Assembly: GCA_000149265.1 (NCBI GenBank)
Contig: CH002813.1
Coordinates: 240,123 to 304,122 of the forward strand
DNA: 64,000 nt
Direction: 5' to 3'
Origin: Ciona savignyi
Taxonomy: Eukaryota; Chordata; Ascidiacea; Phlebobranchia; Cionidae
Shown here: piece by piece, positions 36,669 to 47,847 of the stretch
How positions within the stretch are numbered: the stretch's first letter is position 1
Layout: every line of letters begins with the position of its first letter
Notes under the pieces: generated by a model
The model's input: the letters and a program-made list of their open reading frames with translations, nothing else
Databases searched by the model: none
Told to the model about the DNA's origin: nothing
Program-made: the position numbers and the translations under genes

Positions 36669-38231
36669 CTTTAGCCTTTCTTGGGCTTCATGTTTTGTGG
36701 AGCCGGACTGGACAAGATTCCAAAAGCAATAATTGTACATATTGTTGATGTGACCTGTAAACAAATTACTTTCGATACCAATGTTTGTTGCAAGGGATCA
36801 TGCAATGTGCGATTGTCACATTACCTGCTACCAAAGTCAAGATATAGTCATAAATTACAGATGTCATACTGCTTAATTATTCTGTGCATGCACTAATACA
36901 ACTCGTCTATACTGTGTCAGTTCACTCAATATAACAACTATCATCATAATAGAGAGGCGCAAATCGGTAGAATTGGACATTTTTATTTTTAAAAATGGGA
37001 AAATGCAGCCACTTTAAAAACAGAAGATTACATTCCCCAGGTTATCAGAGCTACTTTGTTGTGTATGATTAAAACTTTTAGTTTTAGTAAAACCTATAAT
37101 CCACTGGGTTCAGGTGATGTCGGCTAAATGCCTTGCCCAAGGACACAACCATCCAGTCAGTTGATGGTACAACAGCAACAACCGGGACCAACATATGACT
37201 ATCTGATCACCAACTCACAATCTGCTTGTCTCCAGCTGAGGTAATCTCTTAGGTTTTTATCGCTTGGGTAGAGGACAGTTCTGCTGTCAAATGCAGGGGG
37301 ATACCCTAATTGGAGATCGGGAAAGTATTCCTTCCAGTGGTAAACATACGATGATGTGAATTGAGAAACAACCACTGAAGAAAGTTTGCTGGTAAAATTT
37401 GTTTAAAATAAGTTGATTTATACTGGCAAAACATTCGTACTGTGAACAGCTTATACATTGGAAGGTGAAAGAAAAGTTGCTGCAAACAAAATATCTTCAA
37501 TATACTGGATAGTAATAAGCACGGGGGATTGTTTATGCAGTCAGATGCTTGATTGCGCAGATGGTGGGTTGGATGTTCACCCTCATCACTTAGAGCGAGC
37601 ATGTGATCTTAATCACTTTAATGGATCTATTTAAAAGTTTTACCAAATACACCAACACACTGTAATAACAGCAACAACCCGATGCTAGGTACGAGGTAAT
37701 CTAACAATTACCCATGTTATAACGCCCATTGCGTTTTTTTAATCCCAGGGGATAAACAGGAGTATCCTATGTTTTTGCACAGCTTATAATTTTCTCCAGG
37801 TGAGCACAGCAACATCTGTTGGATCAGTTGCACTCCTAGATACATTTAGCAGACAAAACCATGAAAAAATACCTTGATCGACGGTTGTAAGTCTTTGTTC
37901 CTTTTTTAAACACAAATGAATATTCATCACTTTGTCCATAAGAAAGTACGACATCATTGAAAAGTTCCATAACAGATCTTGCGGCTCGCGTCATTAATCC
38001 CAATGCTCGGTCGTCGTTCGGCTTCTTAAAATTATGTTTCGATGAAAATTTGTGAAAATTGTTGCCGTCAATACGAACTACAATCCAACAGTTTGGTAAA
38101 CAGGAGTCCATGGATTCAAATGACTTCACATAATCAAACTGACTATTTGTCATCTTCTGGTGGGTTTCTGCTTTACAGTAATTTTGCAACAATTGCAATC
38201 TTGTGCAGCTACGTAGGAATATCCTTATCAT
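36669..38231 (-). CDS. thg1l: tRNA-His guanylyltransferase THG1L (3' end not found)
   Basis: Three coding exons on the minus strand with matching phases: 38231-37873, 37388-37219 and 36754-36669. The Thg1 polymerase-like core is clear: [12 protein letters not shown] (D55), [17 protein letters not shown] (D102, E103; D55, D102 and E103 are the expected metal ligands), [25 protein letters not shown] and [13 protein letters not shown]. The enzyme adds the extra -1 G to tRNA-His in 3' to 5' direction. Residues 1-26 ([16 protein letters not shown] and on) are basic and hydrophobic like a mitochondrial presequence, as in vertebrate THG1L; starting at the next Met (residue 27) would give a form without it. 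The third exon ends at a good donor after RLK, but I find no exon with the expected C-terminal motifs before the next gene. The gene is therefore incomplete in this reading or truncated. Confidence 0.85.
37040..37165 (-). repeat. SINE fragment, inverted, THG1L intron 2
   Basis: TAGTAAAACCTATAATCCAC, TGGGTTCAGGTGATG and TGCCTTGCCCAAGGACAC, complement of the SINE body. Confidence 0.65.
37555..37770 (+). repeat. SINE copy, THG1L intron 1
   Basis: ACACACTGTAATAACAGC, AACCCGATGCTAGGTACGAGG, ACAATTACCCATGTTATAACG and CAGGGGATAAACAGGAGTATC follow the family order. The 5' part is eroded. Confidence 0.6.
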
Positions 38232-39423
38232 GCCTTTTTTTGATAGAAACAAACAGGTTTAGGAAGTGGTATGAGGGTACTAAAAGATAAAATGTTGAAA
38301 ATATATACTTATTCTGGATGTACTCGAGATTGTACGACAAATCCTACTGATCACTTTTTCTTTGTATTAGATGTTATCAACGAGACTTGTGCACTTTTAT
38401 GTAATTTTCATGTTTTTTTGTAGTGTAAACCATGCTATGAACTAGTAAAATCAAAGATTTTATATCGAAGGCTTGAAAATATGACGCAAATATACACGAA
38501 TGATAAAATACATTGCAATATGTCAAACAAACCAAATTCAATTGTGGCAGTATGTTTATTGACATGTTCATTACGGTTCATTCTATTACATTTTTAAGCA
38601 GTAACCATACTACATACATGATATATCTTGCATTTGTATAAACTTAGTGTTTGGTTTGAACTAAGCAAATATAAACTGAAAAATATAAACACAAATCCGT
38701 TTTTGCAATTTTATAAAAAATGGAAATTTATCTTTGTCTGTATTTAAGGTTTTATGTCAGATTAAAGATAAAGCGGCACCAAGTTTTAAAGGAAACTAAA
38801 AGAAATCTACTTTTAAATCTACTTTTGTGATTTAAGTTGCCTTTGATTCTAAAATTAAAATATTCCATGTGAATCCATGTGGAAATCTGGTTATATTAAT
38901 TAAAACAAGTTTCTATACCCAGGCACATTGTGTGAACTTGAGCCACAAGTGTAGTCATCGTAATCTCATGGGTTGGATGAATACCGCATTAAACATACTG
39001 TGATATCTTCATCACATGGACCATGGGTAGAAGTAACAACTACAATAACATAACGTATTCTTTTAATACATGATTTTTAGAGTAGTTTTGGAAGTAGTTA
39101 TAAGACGATAAAGTTTATATCCTTTATAGTGTAAACTTCCTCTATTGAGATAGAATAAATAAAACTACACAATAATTGATTTAAATTTAAATATTACTTA
39201 CATAAAAAAACATTACTGTTAATATTGACTAAGATTGAATGATCTGTACAACATTATGTGATGCATTGGCAGCATTTAACCATTGAAACTTCATTTGTTA
39301 GAATGCAAACATGTGTGAGAAAATCCAAGCACCGGTATGTCCTATATTTGGGAACAGAACGCTTGAGAGACTGTACCATAGCCATGGTATGGTTACAATT
39401 TGTTCAATACGATAGAATGAACC
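38232..39423. other. Intergenic between THG1L and ELP3
   Basis: AT-rich, no gene seen. It must hold the THG1L promoter (minus strand); a possible eroded SINE lies near 38925-39020. Confidence 0.4.
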
Positions 39424-39429
39424 TTTATT
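39424..39429 (-). terminator. Poly(A) signal of ELP3
   Basis: AATAAA on the minus strand, 57 bp after the ELP3 stop. Confidence 0.6.
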
Positions 39430-39485
39430 TAGTTACCCAACTTTAAATACCACCTTTTAAAATAAATAACCAATGAAACGTAACA

Positions 39486-41547
39486 TCAGTCAAGGTTTTT
39501 TGACATGTACGGCCCATCCAATTCATATCCAAGTTTTCTGTAATAATTCCTTGTCCCCACCCCAGAAATAACGACAAGTTTCGATGCTCCATGCTCTTCT
39601 CTGGCTATCCGCTCGGCTTCTTCCATGAGAAGAGTCCCAAAACCCTGATGTTGAAACTTTGCCGGATCGCGAGAGCTCACCGGAACCACGCTTCCGTAGA
39701 CGTGAAGTTCCCGCACGATGGACGCACCTTTGCCCTTCAACTCCGGCCGAAAAGCTTCCTGTGAGCATTTCCGAAGCCTCAGAAGACCAACTAATATATC
39801 TTGGACTGGGTCTTCGTATGATAGGAACGTCTCCCAACCCCCGTTGGCTGTGTAGTCCCTTCTGATAAACTCCACTTCAAATGGTTTAATATTATGATGA
39901 ATCTGCTGGATACCTGCTTCCCTGGTCCGTACATCCCGACATGTGGTCCCGAGGTCGTTCATCCGGGCTAGCGCCAACTCCCTCAGATTACCATGCTCCA
40001 CACCTGATGTTACCAAGGGCATTGGGATGTCTCTTTGCACTCTGGAATACAGGTGGGGAAATCGGAAATTAACACTTCATACACATCAACACATAAACAA
40101 GTTGTTTAAATAGGGAGAACATGCATGTGGGCATGATTTGATTTGAAGTATATCTGCTTAATTATTATTAAAATTACCAAATCAAAGGGAATACCTTTAC
40201 CTATGTTAAATAATGGGTAAATATACTATTGGACATTGTTTAAGATGATTAACCTATGACAGCATACAGTAGGTTCACCCATGTTACCAGGCATGCTTAA
40301 TTTAGCTACATAAATATAATATAGTTAAGCACAAAAATTGTTTGTTGACCCCAAGGGTATCTTTAGGTACAAACTGCATTATTACAATATAAATTATTAT
40401 TCCTCACTGTAACATGTAATAAATTTTGAACACAATAAATATTTGGTTCGTCTTACCTGTAGATTCGTGTCCACGGAGGTACCAATGCAAGAATCCTTGC
40501 CACCAGGTCAATTAAAGTGGACGGTGGGTAGCTTTGGTATCGTCCTGTTTTCCACAGCTCATACAGACCAGTTCCTCTGATAACCAATGTTGGATATATC
40601 TTTAACCCATCCGGCCGAAAAGCTGGATTTTCAAAAAACTCCACAAACTGTTCAACATCTCTTTCAAGCGGTACATTGGGTAGATTGGGCATCATATGCG
40701 TTACTACCTTGAACCCACAGTCTTTGGCTATCTGGAAGGACTCTGAAACAGCTCGAACAGTGTGTCCTCTGTTAGTATCACGAGCCACGTCTTCATAAAC
40801 ACTTTGAACGCCAATTTCAAGCCGCGTGCAGCCGTATGACAGCATCTCACTTTGGTGCTTTTTAAGGCAGTAATCCGGCCTCGTTTCAATAGTAATCCCA
40901 ATACATTTAGTTCTGCTTCGCTCGCTGTATTTCACCGCCTCTTCCACATTATTGCTTCGATGACCTGACAAAGCATCATGAAGATTCCTAATGAAGAAAT
41001 CCTTGTATGAGTCCGATAGAGACATAAACGTTCCACCCATTACTATGAACTCTACTTTGTCCACTGAATGTCCGAGCTGTTTTAACTGTTCCACCCTGTG
41101 CCTGGTTTGCAGGAAAGGGTCGTACCTCGCACGGATTGCCCTCATTGAAGTTGGTTCATACCCAGTGTATGACTGAGTTGAATATTCAAAGTCAGAATCA
41201 GGTCCCCCAGGGCAATAGACACAGATGTTGCCGGTCATGTTTATATGAGGACACCTGTGGGGCTTACACATCACTGCAACCACTGCAATTCCACTTGCAG
41301 TGCGTACCGGCTTCGCCTTTAGTTTTGGTAGTAAAGACTTCTTGTATTGATGTGGCACTGCAGCGATGATATCTGTAAGCCTCGGCTGTGATTTGAGTCC
41401 ATGTTTAGACGAAACTTTTCCTTTCAGTTTATTCAGATTAATATCTTTTCCAGTGTCGTGAGCTTCAATTAAAACTCGAACAATTTCAGCTGTAGAAATG
41501 GCAAGCAACTCTGCCTGGGATGCTGTTGGCTCATTTGCTTTTCCCAT
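39486..41547 (-). CDS. elp3: Elongator complex protein 3 (radical SAM / acetyltransferase)
   Basis: Two exons, 41547-40457 and 40041-39486, join in phase to 548 residues, the family's usual length (human 547). The radical-SAM part has its 4Fe-4S cysteines at C99, C109 and C112 (HRCPH, then [13 protein letters not shown]), followed by TIETRPDYC and RLEIGVQS. The C-terminal GNAT-type domain shows [50 protein letters not shown]3 is the catalytic subunit of Elongator and modifies wobble uridine (cm5U type) in tRNA anticodons in the cytoplasm. The start is the ATG before GKANEPTAS, with stop codons upstream. SF3B2 lies 285 bp upstream on the same strand with no AATAAA seen between them; joint transcription is possible but unproven. 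Confidence 0.97.
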
Positions 41548-41832
41548 CGTACATTAAAGTAAGAAACACTTTTTACAAAAGCTTACAAAACCTAACACCT
41601 GCAAAATTTGACCTACAGCCAGTTTATACAAGAAAATCAAAATGATATGCACTTCGTACATTTTTCAAATGATACATTTACTTTCTACTGTTTCTCAACA
41701 AAACAGATAACCGTATGATTGTTTATAATTAATTTAGTGCAGTAAAATGCCTTTATAATAATTATTATAATCACAATTTTTCCAACATGAAACACATATC
41801 AATACAACGAACATAAAAGTATTAATTTCGAT

Positions 41833-43956
41833 TCAAAATTTAAATTCCTTGTATTTTTTCGTTGATCTGTTTGTGTCATGTGTTTGTGCCTTTCTCTTCT
41901 TCTTCTGCTTCGCAGCGTGATCAGCAACCATGTCACTAAAGTCCTCCTTCTGGACTTGCTCCTGTTCTCGGACCCGTTGTTCATACTTGGCTGCCATCGC
42001 GACGTTGTCCAACTCCAGTTCCTCAGGGTTTAGCGCCACCTCCACACTATCGATGTCCGGCACACCTGCCGAAAGGACAGGTCTCCTTGTGGCGTTGACA
42101 TCGTATACATGAGCTGATCCCATCATGTTACGACCGACGGCTGCAGCAGATTTCTCAGGAAGCACAGTGAAGAGCTGAGGAGTGTCTCCTCCTTCCATCG
42201 CATCTTCGATCTTCTTCTTACGGAGTTCAATCATGTCCGGAGTTTCCATCCCGCTTGGAACAGATGATATTCCACTTGGAGTGATCATTCCACTCTCGGC
42301 AGGAGTTGCGAATCCAGTCTCATCCGCTGCCTTTTCATCCACATCACTCTCTTCCTCTTCCTCCGATGACTCTTCTTCACTTTCAGACTCCAGGTCACCC
42401 CAAGCAGTTTTATCCACTTCATCAATTTCATCCCGTTGAGCAAATTCTCCACTTTGAGTACCAAACACATCCCCATACAATGGCCTGCCCATTTCATCGA
42501 CAGGAGGCTTACCCCAGCCTCCAGCGTGGTACCCAAAGGAACATCCTTCAGGGATCGGGCAATTTAGCCCCATGATTTTCAGGTTGGGGTAAGATGGTGG
42601 GGGGCCATACCTCTGCATTGCAATTAACCATGGTGGGGGGATTTTCTCGGATTGCTCTCCCACTGGCATTCCCAATGCAACTTTCAGATCCTCAGATAAA
42701 TTACCCGGTTTCTTTTCCTTCAATCGAGTTTCTAATTCTTTACCTTCATAATACAAATCCCCATGTGTAGTCATCCTTGGCTTGGTTTGATAACGGAAAA
42801 ATGCATCGTGGAGTTTTTGGTAATCAATATCAATTTTACCCAGTTTTGGTCTTACTTTTTCTCGCATTTTTGTTTTTAAAGTTCTTGAATCTTCTTTCTC
42901 CTGAAGAGCTTGTCTCATTTCCATAATCCCGGTGTTTTTAATGCATTGTGGTAGCTCAAATGGTGGCTTTTCGAAGCCTCTTTTACCCTGTAAGTACTTG
43001 CGCTTAAAACACCAATGCCGGGGCACAGTAACGGAATTCCTGGCAGCTTTCAGGTGTACCAACAGACATGGATCTTGCGCGGTTACGTCATGCATTTCAA
43101 CAACATCAGGTCGTGTGACAAGTTGCTTTAACTCAGCGACACTCAATCGGTTCATTCGTCGCAGCTTTTTCTTTGAAATCTTTACTTTTCCATCATCTTC
43201 ATCATTACTATCATCATCGCTACTTCCGGCGCCAAATGCTTTGACCTTTTCAACAACTTTCGCTTTGGACAACACTGTTTCTGGTTCTGGAATCTTGATT
43301 CTCTCCACTTCGTCGGCGATTTTAAATGCCTGAAAGATCTTCTTGAACACAAACAAGTGAGGGTCATTGAAGTTGGGATCCTCAGTTACATATTCCACTT
43401 CAGCATCAACAGCTTTCACACTCGGGGCTTCTGGTGCAGTTTCCCGATCTATTTTCTTTACTTCTTTCAGGGCTTCTTTTCGCTTCTTCTTTTTCGCTCT
43501 CTTCTTTTTATTTTTCAACTTCCGCTGAGCAGCCAGCAATTCTTCTTTTGATTCCTTCTCCCCAGAAGCGATAATCGCTCCGTTCAGAAGCTGAGATTTG
43601 GCTTTCTCTAATCTCGACAACTCTGACTTCTTATCAGGGTCAAGCTGAGGACTTCCAGACATCGCTTTCTTCATTTCCTCGGCCGAAACTCCAACTTGCT
43701 TCGCTCTCTCATCTTTAAAGGCCAGGACTTTTTCAAGAGCAACCGGAAGATCGACTTGGAACTGATCTTCCTCGCCAGGAGCTGGAGGTTCAGCTTCTTC
43801 CTCAACCTCCGGATACGCTCCTTCTGTTTGCTCATAGAAGGTGATCATTTTGTTGACCAGATCACTCTTCCTCCCATCGGATGGGATTCCTAGATTATCG
43901 AGCTGTCGTCGCAACTCGTGCACCGACAACTGATTTAATTCGTACACAGTTCTCAT
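41833..43956 (-). CDS. sf3b2: Splicing factor 3B subunit 2 (SF3B2/SAP145), intronless
   Basis: A single open frame of 707 residues. An N-terminal SAP-type helix pair (LSVHELRRQLDNLGIPSDG) is followed by acidic and Lys-rich stretches (KKKRAKKKKRKEALKE) and KKKLRRMNRLSVAELKQLV. The DUF382/PSP core then shows VPRHWCFKRKYLQGKRGFEK, KVRPKLGKIDIDYQKLH, PPPWLIAMQRYGPPPSYPNL and SFGYHAGGWGKPPVDEMGRP. It ends in the family's own KKYKEFKF. SF3B2 is part of the SF3b complex of U2 snRNP and holds the branch-site region during spliceosome assembly in the nucleus. It is shorter than human (895) because the Pro-rich N-terminal part is missing. No intron interrupts it, while the human gene has many; no poly(A) tract marks a recent retrocopy. 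Confidence 0.97.
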   Translation of the reverse strand: MRTVYELNQLSVHELRRQLDNLGIPSDGRKSDLVNKMITFYEQTEGAYPEVEEEAEPPAPGEEDQFQVDLPVALEKVLAFKDERAKQVGVSAEEMKKAMSGSPQLDPDKKSELSRLEKAKSQLLNGAIIASGEKESKEELLAAQRKLKNKKKRAKKKKRKEALKEVKKIDRETAPEAPSVKAVDAEVEYVTEDPNFNDPHLFVFKKIFQAFKIADEVERIKIPEPETVLSKAKVVEKVKAFGAGSSDDDSNDEDDGKVKISKKKLRRMNRLSVAELKQLVTRPDVVEMHDVTAQDPCLLVHLKAARNSVTVPRHWCFKRKYLQGKRGFEKPPFELPQCIKNTGIMEMRQALQEKEDSRTLKTKMREKVRPKLGKIDIDYQKLHDAFFRYQTKPRMTTHGDLYYEGKELETRLKEKKPGNLSEDLKVALGMPVGEQSEKIPPPWLIAMQRYGPPPSYPNLKIMGLNCPIPEGCSFGYHAGGWGKPPVDEMGRPLYGDVFGTQSGEFAQRDEIDEVDKTAWGDLESESEEESSEEEEESDVDEKAADETGFATPAESGMITPSGISSVPSGMETPDMIELRKKKIEDAMEGGDTPQLFTVLPEKSAAAVGRNMMGSAHVYDVNATRRPVLSAGVPDIDSVEVALNPEELELDNVAMAAKYEQRVREQEQVQKEDFSDMVADHAAKQKKKRKAQTHDTNRSTKKYKEFKF

Positions 43957-44354
43957 CTTGCAATATCTAACACGTCTATTTGGGAGTAAACAAGGTAAAA
44001 ATATCTTTATAATGTTATATTATGGTAACAACTTAAATGAATTGTTGGAAAAAAATCTTAATGCTTGAAGATTTGCAAGTCTTCGGAAGCAAATCTCGAT
44101 CACATCAAACAGAGAAAATTATAACAAGATTATTACAATGCATTAGTCTAATATGAAATAATTAAAATAAGAAACTTAAACTAAAATTGTTAAAAAAATA
44201 AAGTAAACCAAAAAAAAAAATGGGTGTTTTTTTCATCCAATGATCTTTCAATGCATCCTTAAAAAAACGAGTTGTGAATATTCAGATGCTTCGTGCATAT
44301 AGCCGCCCGTGATTATTGTACATAAACTATACATCAAATTAAAGGTTTTTTTAA
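43957..44354. other. SF3B2 upstream region
   Basis: AT-rich, no gene. It should hold the SF3B2 promoter (minus strand); no TATA or other core motif stands out. Confidence 0.4.
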
Positions 44355-44545
44355 GGGTGCCTCTAAATACTACAGGACCGCTTGGAGCGCTTGGATTACT
44401 TAGATTGCTATGGAAATAATTATAAACCTGTCCCAAACACTAATCTCAACCCCAGAACTAACTTTAACCCCAACCCTAACATTAATATCATGGCTTTTGT
44501 AATTACGAATATAGTAAGCGATCCAAGCGATTCAAGTGCACCATT
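44355..44545. mobile_element. Small MITE-like element with inverted ends
   Basis: The left part contains GGACCGCTTGGAGCGCTTGGA and the right part, read in reverse, GGTGCACTTGAATCGCTTGG. The related CGCTTGGA/GGTGC ends face each other about 180 bp apart around a non-coding core with CCCCAACCCTAAC. No coding capacity. The exact borders are uncertain because the inverted ends are imperfect. Confidence 0.45.
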
Positions 44546-47500
44546 GGCAAAAACAATATAAATGCGTAAATATTAATAATATTCATGTTCGGTATTAATA
44601 TTTTTCATTTTTTTAATACCGGTATATCAAAAGTGGCCAGTCGAAAGAACACTGTTTAATTAGAAAATTGTGTAATTTTTAGCACTGTAGCCCAATGAAA
44701 ACGGGTTTAACTTTTTACTTCTGTCTTCCGTTTTTCCGCGTTTTATATTTCCAGATAAAAGAACTTTGGTGAATAATGGGCTTATTCTGTAGACAAAATA
44801 TGCAACTATGATATCAAACTTCTGTACTAATATACACATACCTGCTACATACATTATGCAAATAACAGAAAAGTTATTGTAGCAGTATTTTACTTTGATT
44901 AACTTGGTAGACGGTTCTTAACTAGTTTTGACTTTGAGGGTAAGCTCCACTTCTTATTCTAAGCAAGTGCAAATAAATACGAAGTGAGTTGAAATGAGTT
45001 ACCGTGGCGAATGAGGTAACTGAATAGTAGGCAAACTAATTCTAACTATGCCTTACTCCAGTAGCTAGACTAAAAAGTTAGACGCTGCATTATAACAACA
45101 AGAATTTCGACGAAATTTAGTGTAGATTCCACATTGTACGATAATGTGGACATAGAAATATTATCCATGTGCAGTGAACCGTTAAATATATAACTTGTAA
45201 AGACAAATGATCGTTTGATCCCAATGGCGAATGGTCCCAGTGAAAAAAAACAGTACCTCACTAAAGAAAATGTAGGTATGGCTGTTCAAAGTAGCAAATA
45301 TCTGTCGTTATAATTCGTCATGTCTAGTATTGATGTACTAAATTTGTTATTTTTTTTAATAAGGGAAATAACAAGGTCGAAAAAATAATCAGAACAAACG
45401 GAAAAACTACAACTACAGTAGTTAAAATGCATCAGCTGTATGAACGTTAAGATAAATTTTACTTTTTTCACTTTGTTCCTCGCTGTCCGGGTCACTCATT
45501 CTTCAAAAGCCGGCTCCCAATGGCATGGATCGCGACACAAATAATAAACCAATTTTGATGTCGTCATTCTTCTGGTAGACAAACATATGTAGCAAGGCTG
45601 CTGAGAATTAGTTGTTGCAATACCAACGTTCGTGGATAACGATAGATCTGTGATACTGTTAAAAAATAAATAGATGGCGGTATTGAGTTAATACGACACA
45701 CACACAAGCTATGCATGATTGAGTACGCTCGTGTGGCCAAATGGTTAACGCGACCGATACATAGGCCTATACCAACTCTTATACAAAAAAACGGTCCTAG
45801 TGACGAGCCCATCATGGGTTCGAAACTTGGCTCGGAAAAGAAAAGCTATACATAACTGAATCAGCCTAAATTGCACGCGCGTTCGTTTTTACGAGTTGTT
45901 CATTTGATTTGACATGCATTTTTATGTTTGAGGGTCATGCCTCCATTTTATACCCCAAAGCATTGATATATTTAGATTATGCAAGAACAAGTTAGTGCGG
46001 AGCAACGGTATCGGTGTCACTCCAACATGGTCATACACATACAACGTTTAATGAAATGTGTAAAAGTTTGTCTACGTACATAGCGAAATGAAATAGTTAT
46101 GTGAAAGCATATATTATTTGAGTATTTAATATTCATTGTCAACCAAATTCTTTTGCAAAAACGCATATCACCGTCCTGTCCGTTATTCATATTTTCACTG
46201 ATTCCATTATTTTCTCTTTTTATGTCTGTGACGTGTCACGCACCGGTAGAGATGACTTTCGATTCTTTGCCGACTCCAGATCATAGGGTTTAAATCGGGT
46301 TTATTCAAATATGTGTCATCTCACGACACAGCCATTTGATGATAGCGGATACAAGGGTTGGGAGGAAGGGGGGGTTCTTAATTGACTAATGAGCGCGAAT
46401 TAAACAGCGAATAGTCGTTTTATTGCTTGTGGTGACGGGTGATTGTGCCTTTCTCGTGCAGAACTGACCATAGAGGTCTATTATTTGGTTAAACGCTATC
46501 TAGAAGCTTACAATATTAGGGACTCTGTACTTGATATTGTTTTTTAAGAACATTCAGTCAGGATCTTAATCGTCCCAAAGCCATTAAGAACTAAATAACA
46601 TTTTTCCCTGACGTGTTATTACAATAAATAAAACTATTTTCAAAGTTATGACCAATCGTTACAAAAACCTTCATTTTTAAATTTGGAGATATAAACTTAT
46701 ATCCTATTTTAATTTTATTTTGCATTGAATTTGAGTAAAATGTCTCTTGGTCGGTAATTTGCTATTGTAATAATTTGTTTGTGCGCACAGTTTGCACAAC
46801 ATGTATAATCTTTACAAACATGACTGCAGGGCCCAGTCATGATCAAACGATAAAATTGCTGAAGAACGGAACTAATTTTTTTGTGAATGGCCGAGGTCGG
46901 CAGATGTATAGTAAGCACATTCCGAAAGGTAACTACTGACTGCCAGAATTTATGCAAAAGAACAATATTATTACAACAAGCTCGCGCTTAAGAAAAATAA
47001 ATAGTCCCAGTAGATTAATTTTGCGTATGTGTAGGATCGCTTATCATTTTTGTAAATGCGGTGGATAGCGGCAGTTTTCAAACATACCGCGAGATTGAAC
47101 AGGCGTTTAGTACAGACAGAAAATGTAAGTATTCTGTTAGGCACAAAGTAATGTATATTAACAATATGGAAAATATTGATTTTGTTCGGTGCATGTAGCT
47201 GATATGTCTGTGACAATTTATCAACATGAGCCGTGCTGCCGAAACGATTACCGATACCTCAAGCGCAACTAATTTAGTTTTTACACAAACCCTAGTTTTT
47301 TGGTGGTGTTACTGGTATGGAGAAAAGCAGCTTAGACTGACAAGATAAATGCCCATTTCGAGGGACGCGAGTACAAATTCAATGTCACAATCGGCGCGAC
47401 GGGCAACCAGATCAGGTTTTTTATAAATGTCAGGACGTATGTAAACTTGCTTGTTAAAGTCGCATCAACGTAATGTCACCTGCCGATAAGGAATAGGCTA

Positions 47501-47847
47501 TGGCAATTTTAAATTCAGTTTAAAATTTTGTAACGTTTTATTGCAAATACATAGTCCAATTTAGGGCAAAGTTCAAAGTTATATTTTATCACAGGCTTAA
47601 TCATGTATCATAGGTTAATAGTTTATCATAGTTCTATAGTCATTTATATGCTTTCAGTAGTATACATTGTGTAAACGAAATATGCTTTTTTGCAAATTTT
47701 GTCAAAACTGTTTAGAGATATAAAATTGAATATACAGATACTTAATCTTTAGTCAGTCATACCTTTAAAATATATTAGTATTATTAATTATTAATGATTT
47801 GATTCAATAGAATTATTGGGAATTGAGTTGAATATTATAGGAATAAA
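44546..47847. other. Intergenic, no gene recognised
   Basis: AT-rich over 3.3 kb. A tRNA-like stretch at 45725-45840 has A-box and B-box resemblance but does not fold as a normal tRNA (see rejected items). No conserved coding frame on either strand. The 3' end of this interval must carry the promoter of the 7TM gene. Confidence 0.4.

Noticed and set aside
42285..43551. Several plus-strand frames over SF3B2
   Set aside because: Mirror frames of a long conserved coding region; no independent evidence.
45725..45840. tRNA-like stretch (GTGGCCAAATGGTTAACGCG, then GGGTTCGAAACTTG)
   Set aside because: A-box and B-box resemblance, but the boxes are too far apart and the acceptor stem does not pair. 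Best seen as a SINE head or tRNA relic.
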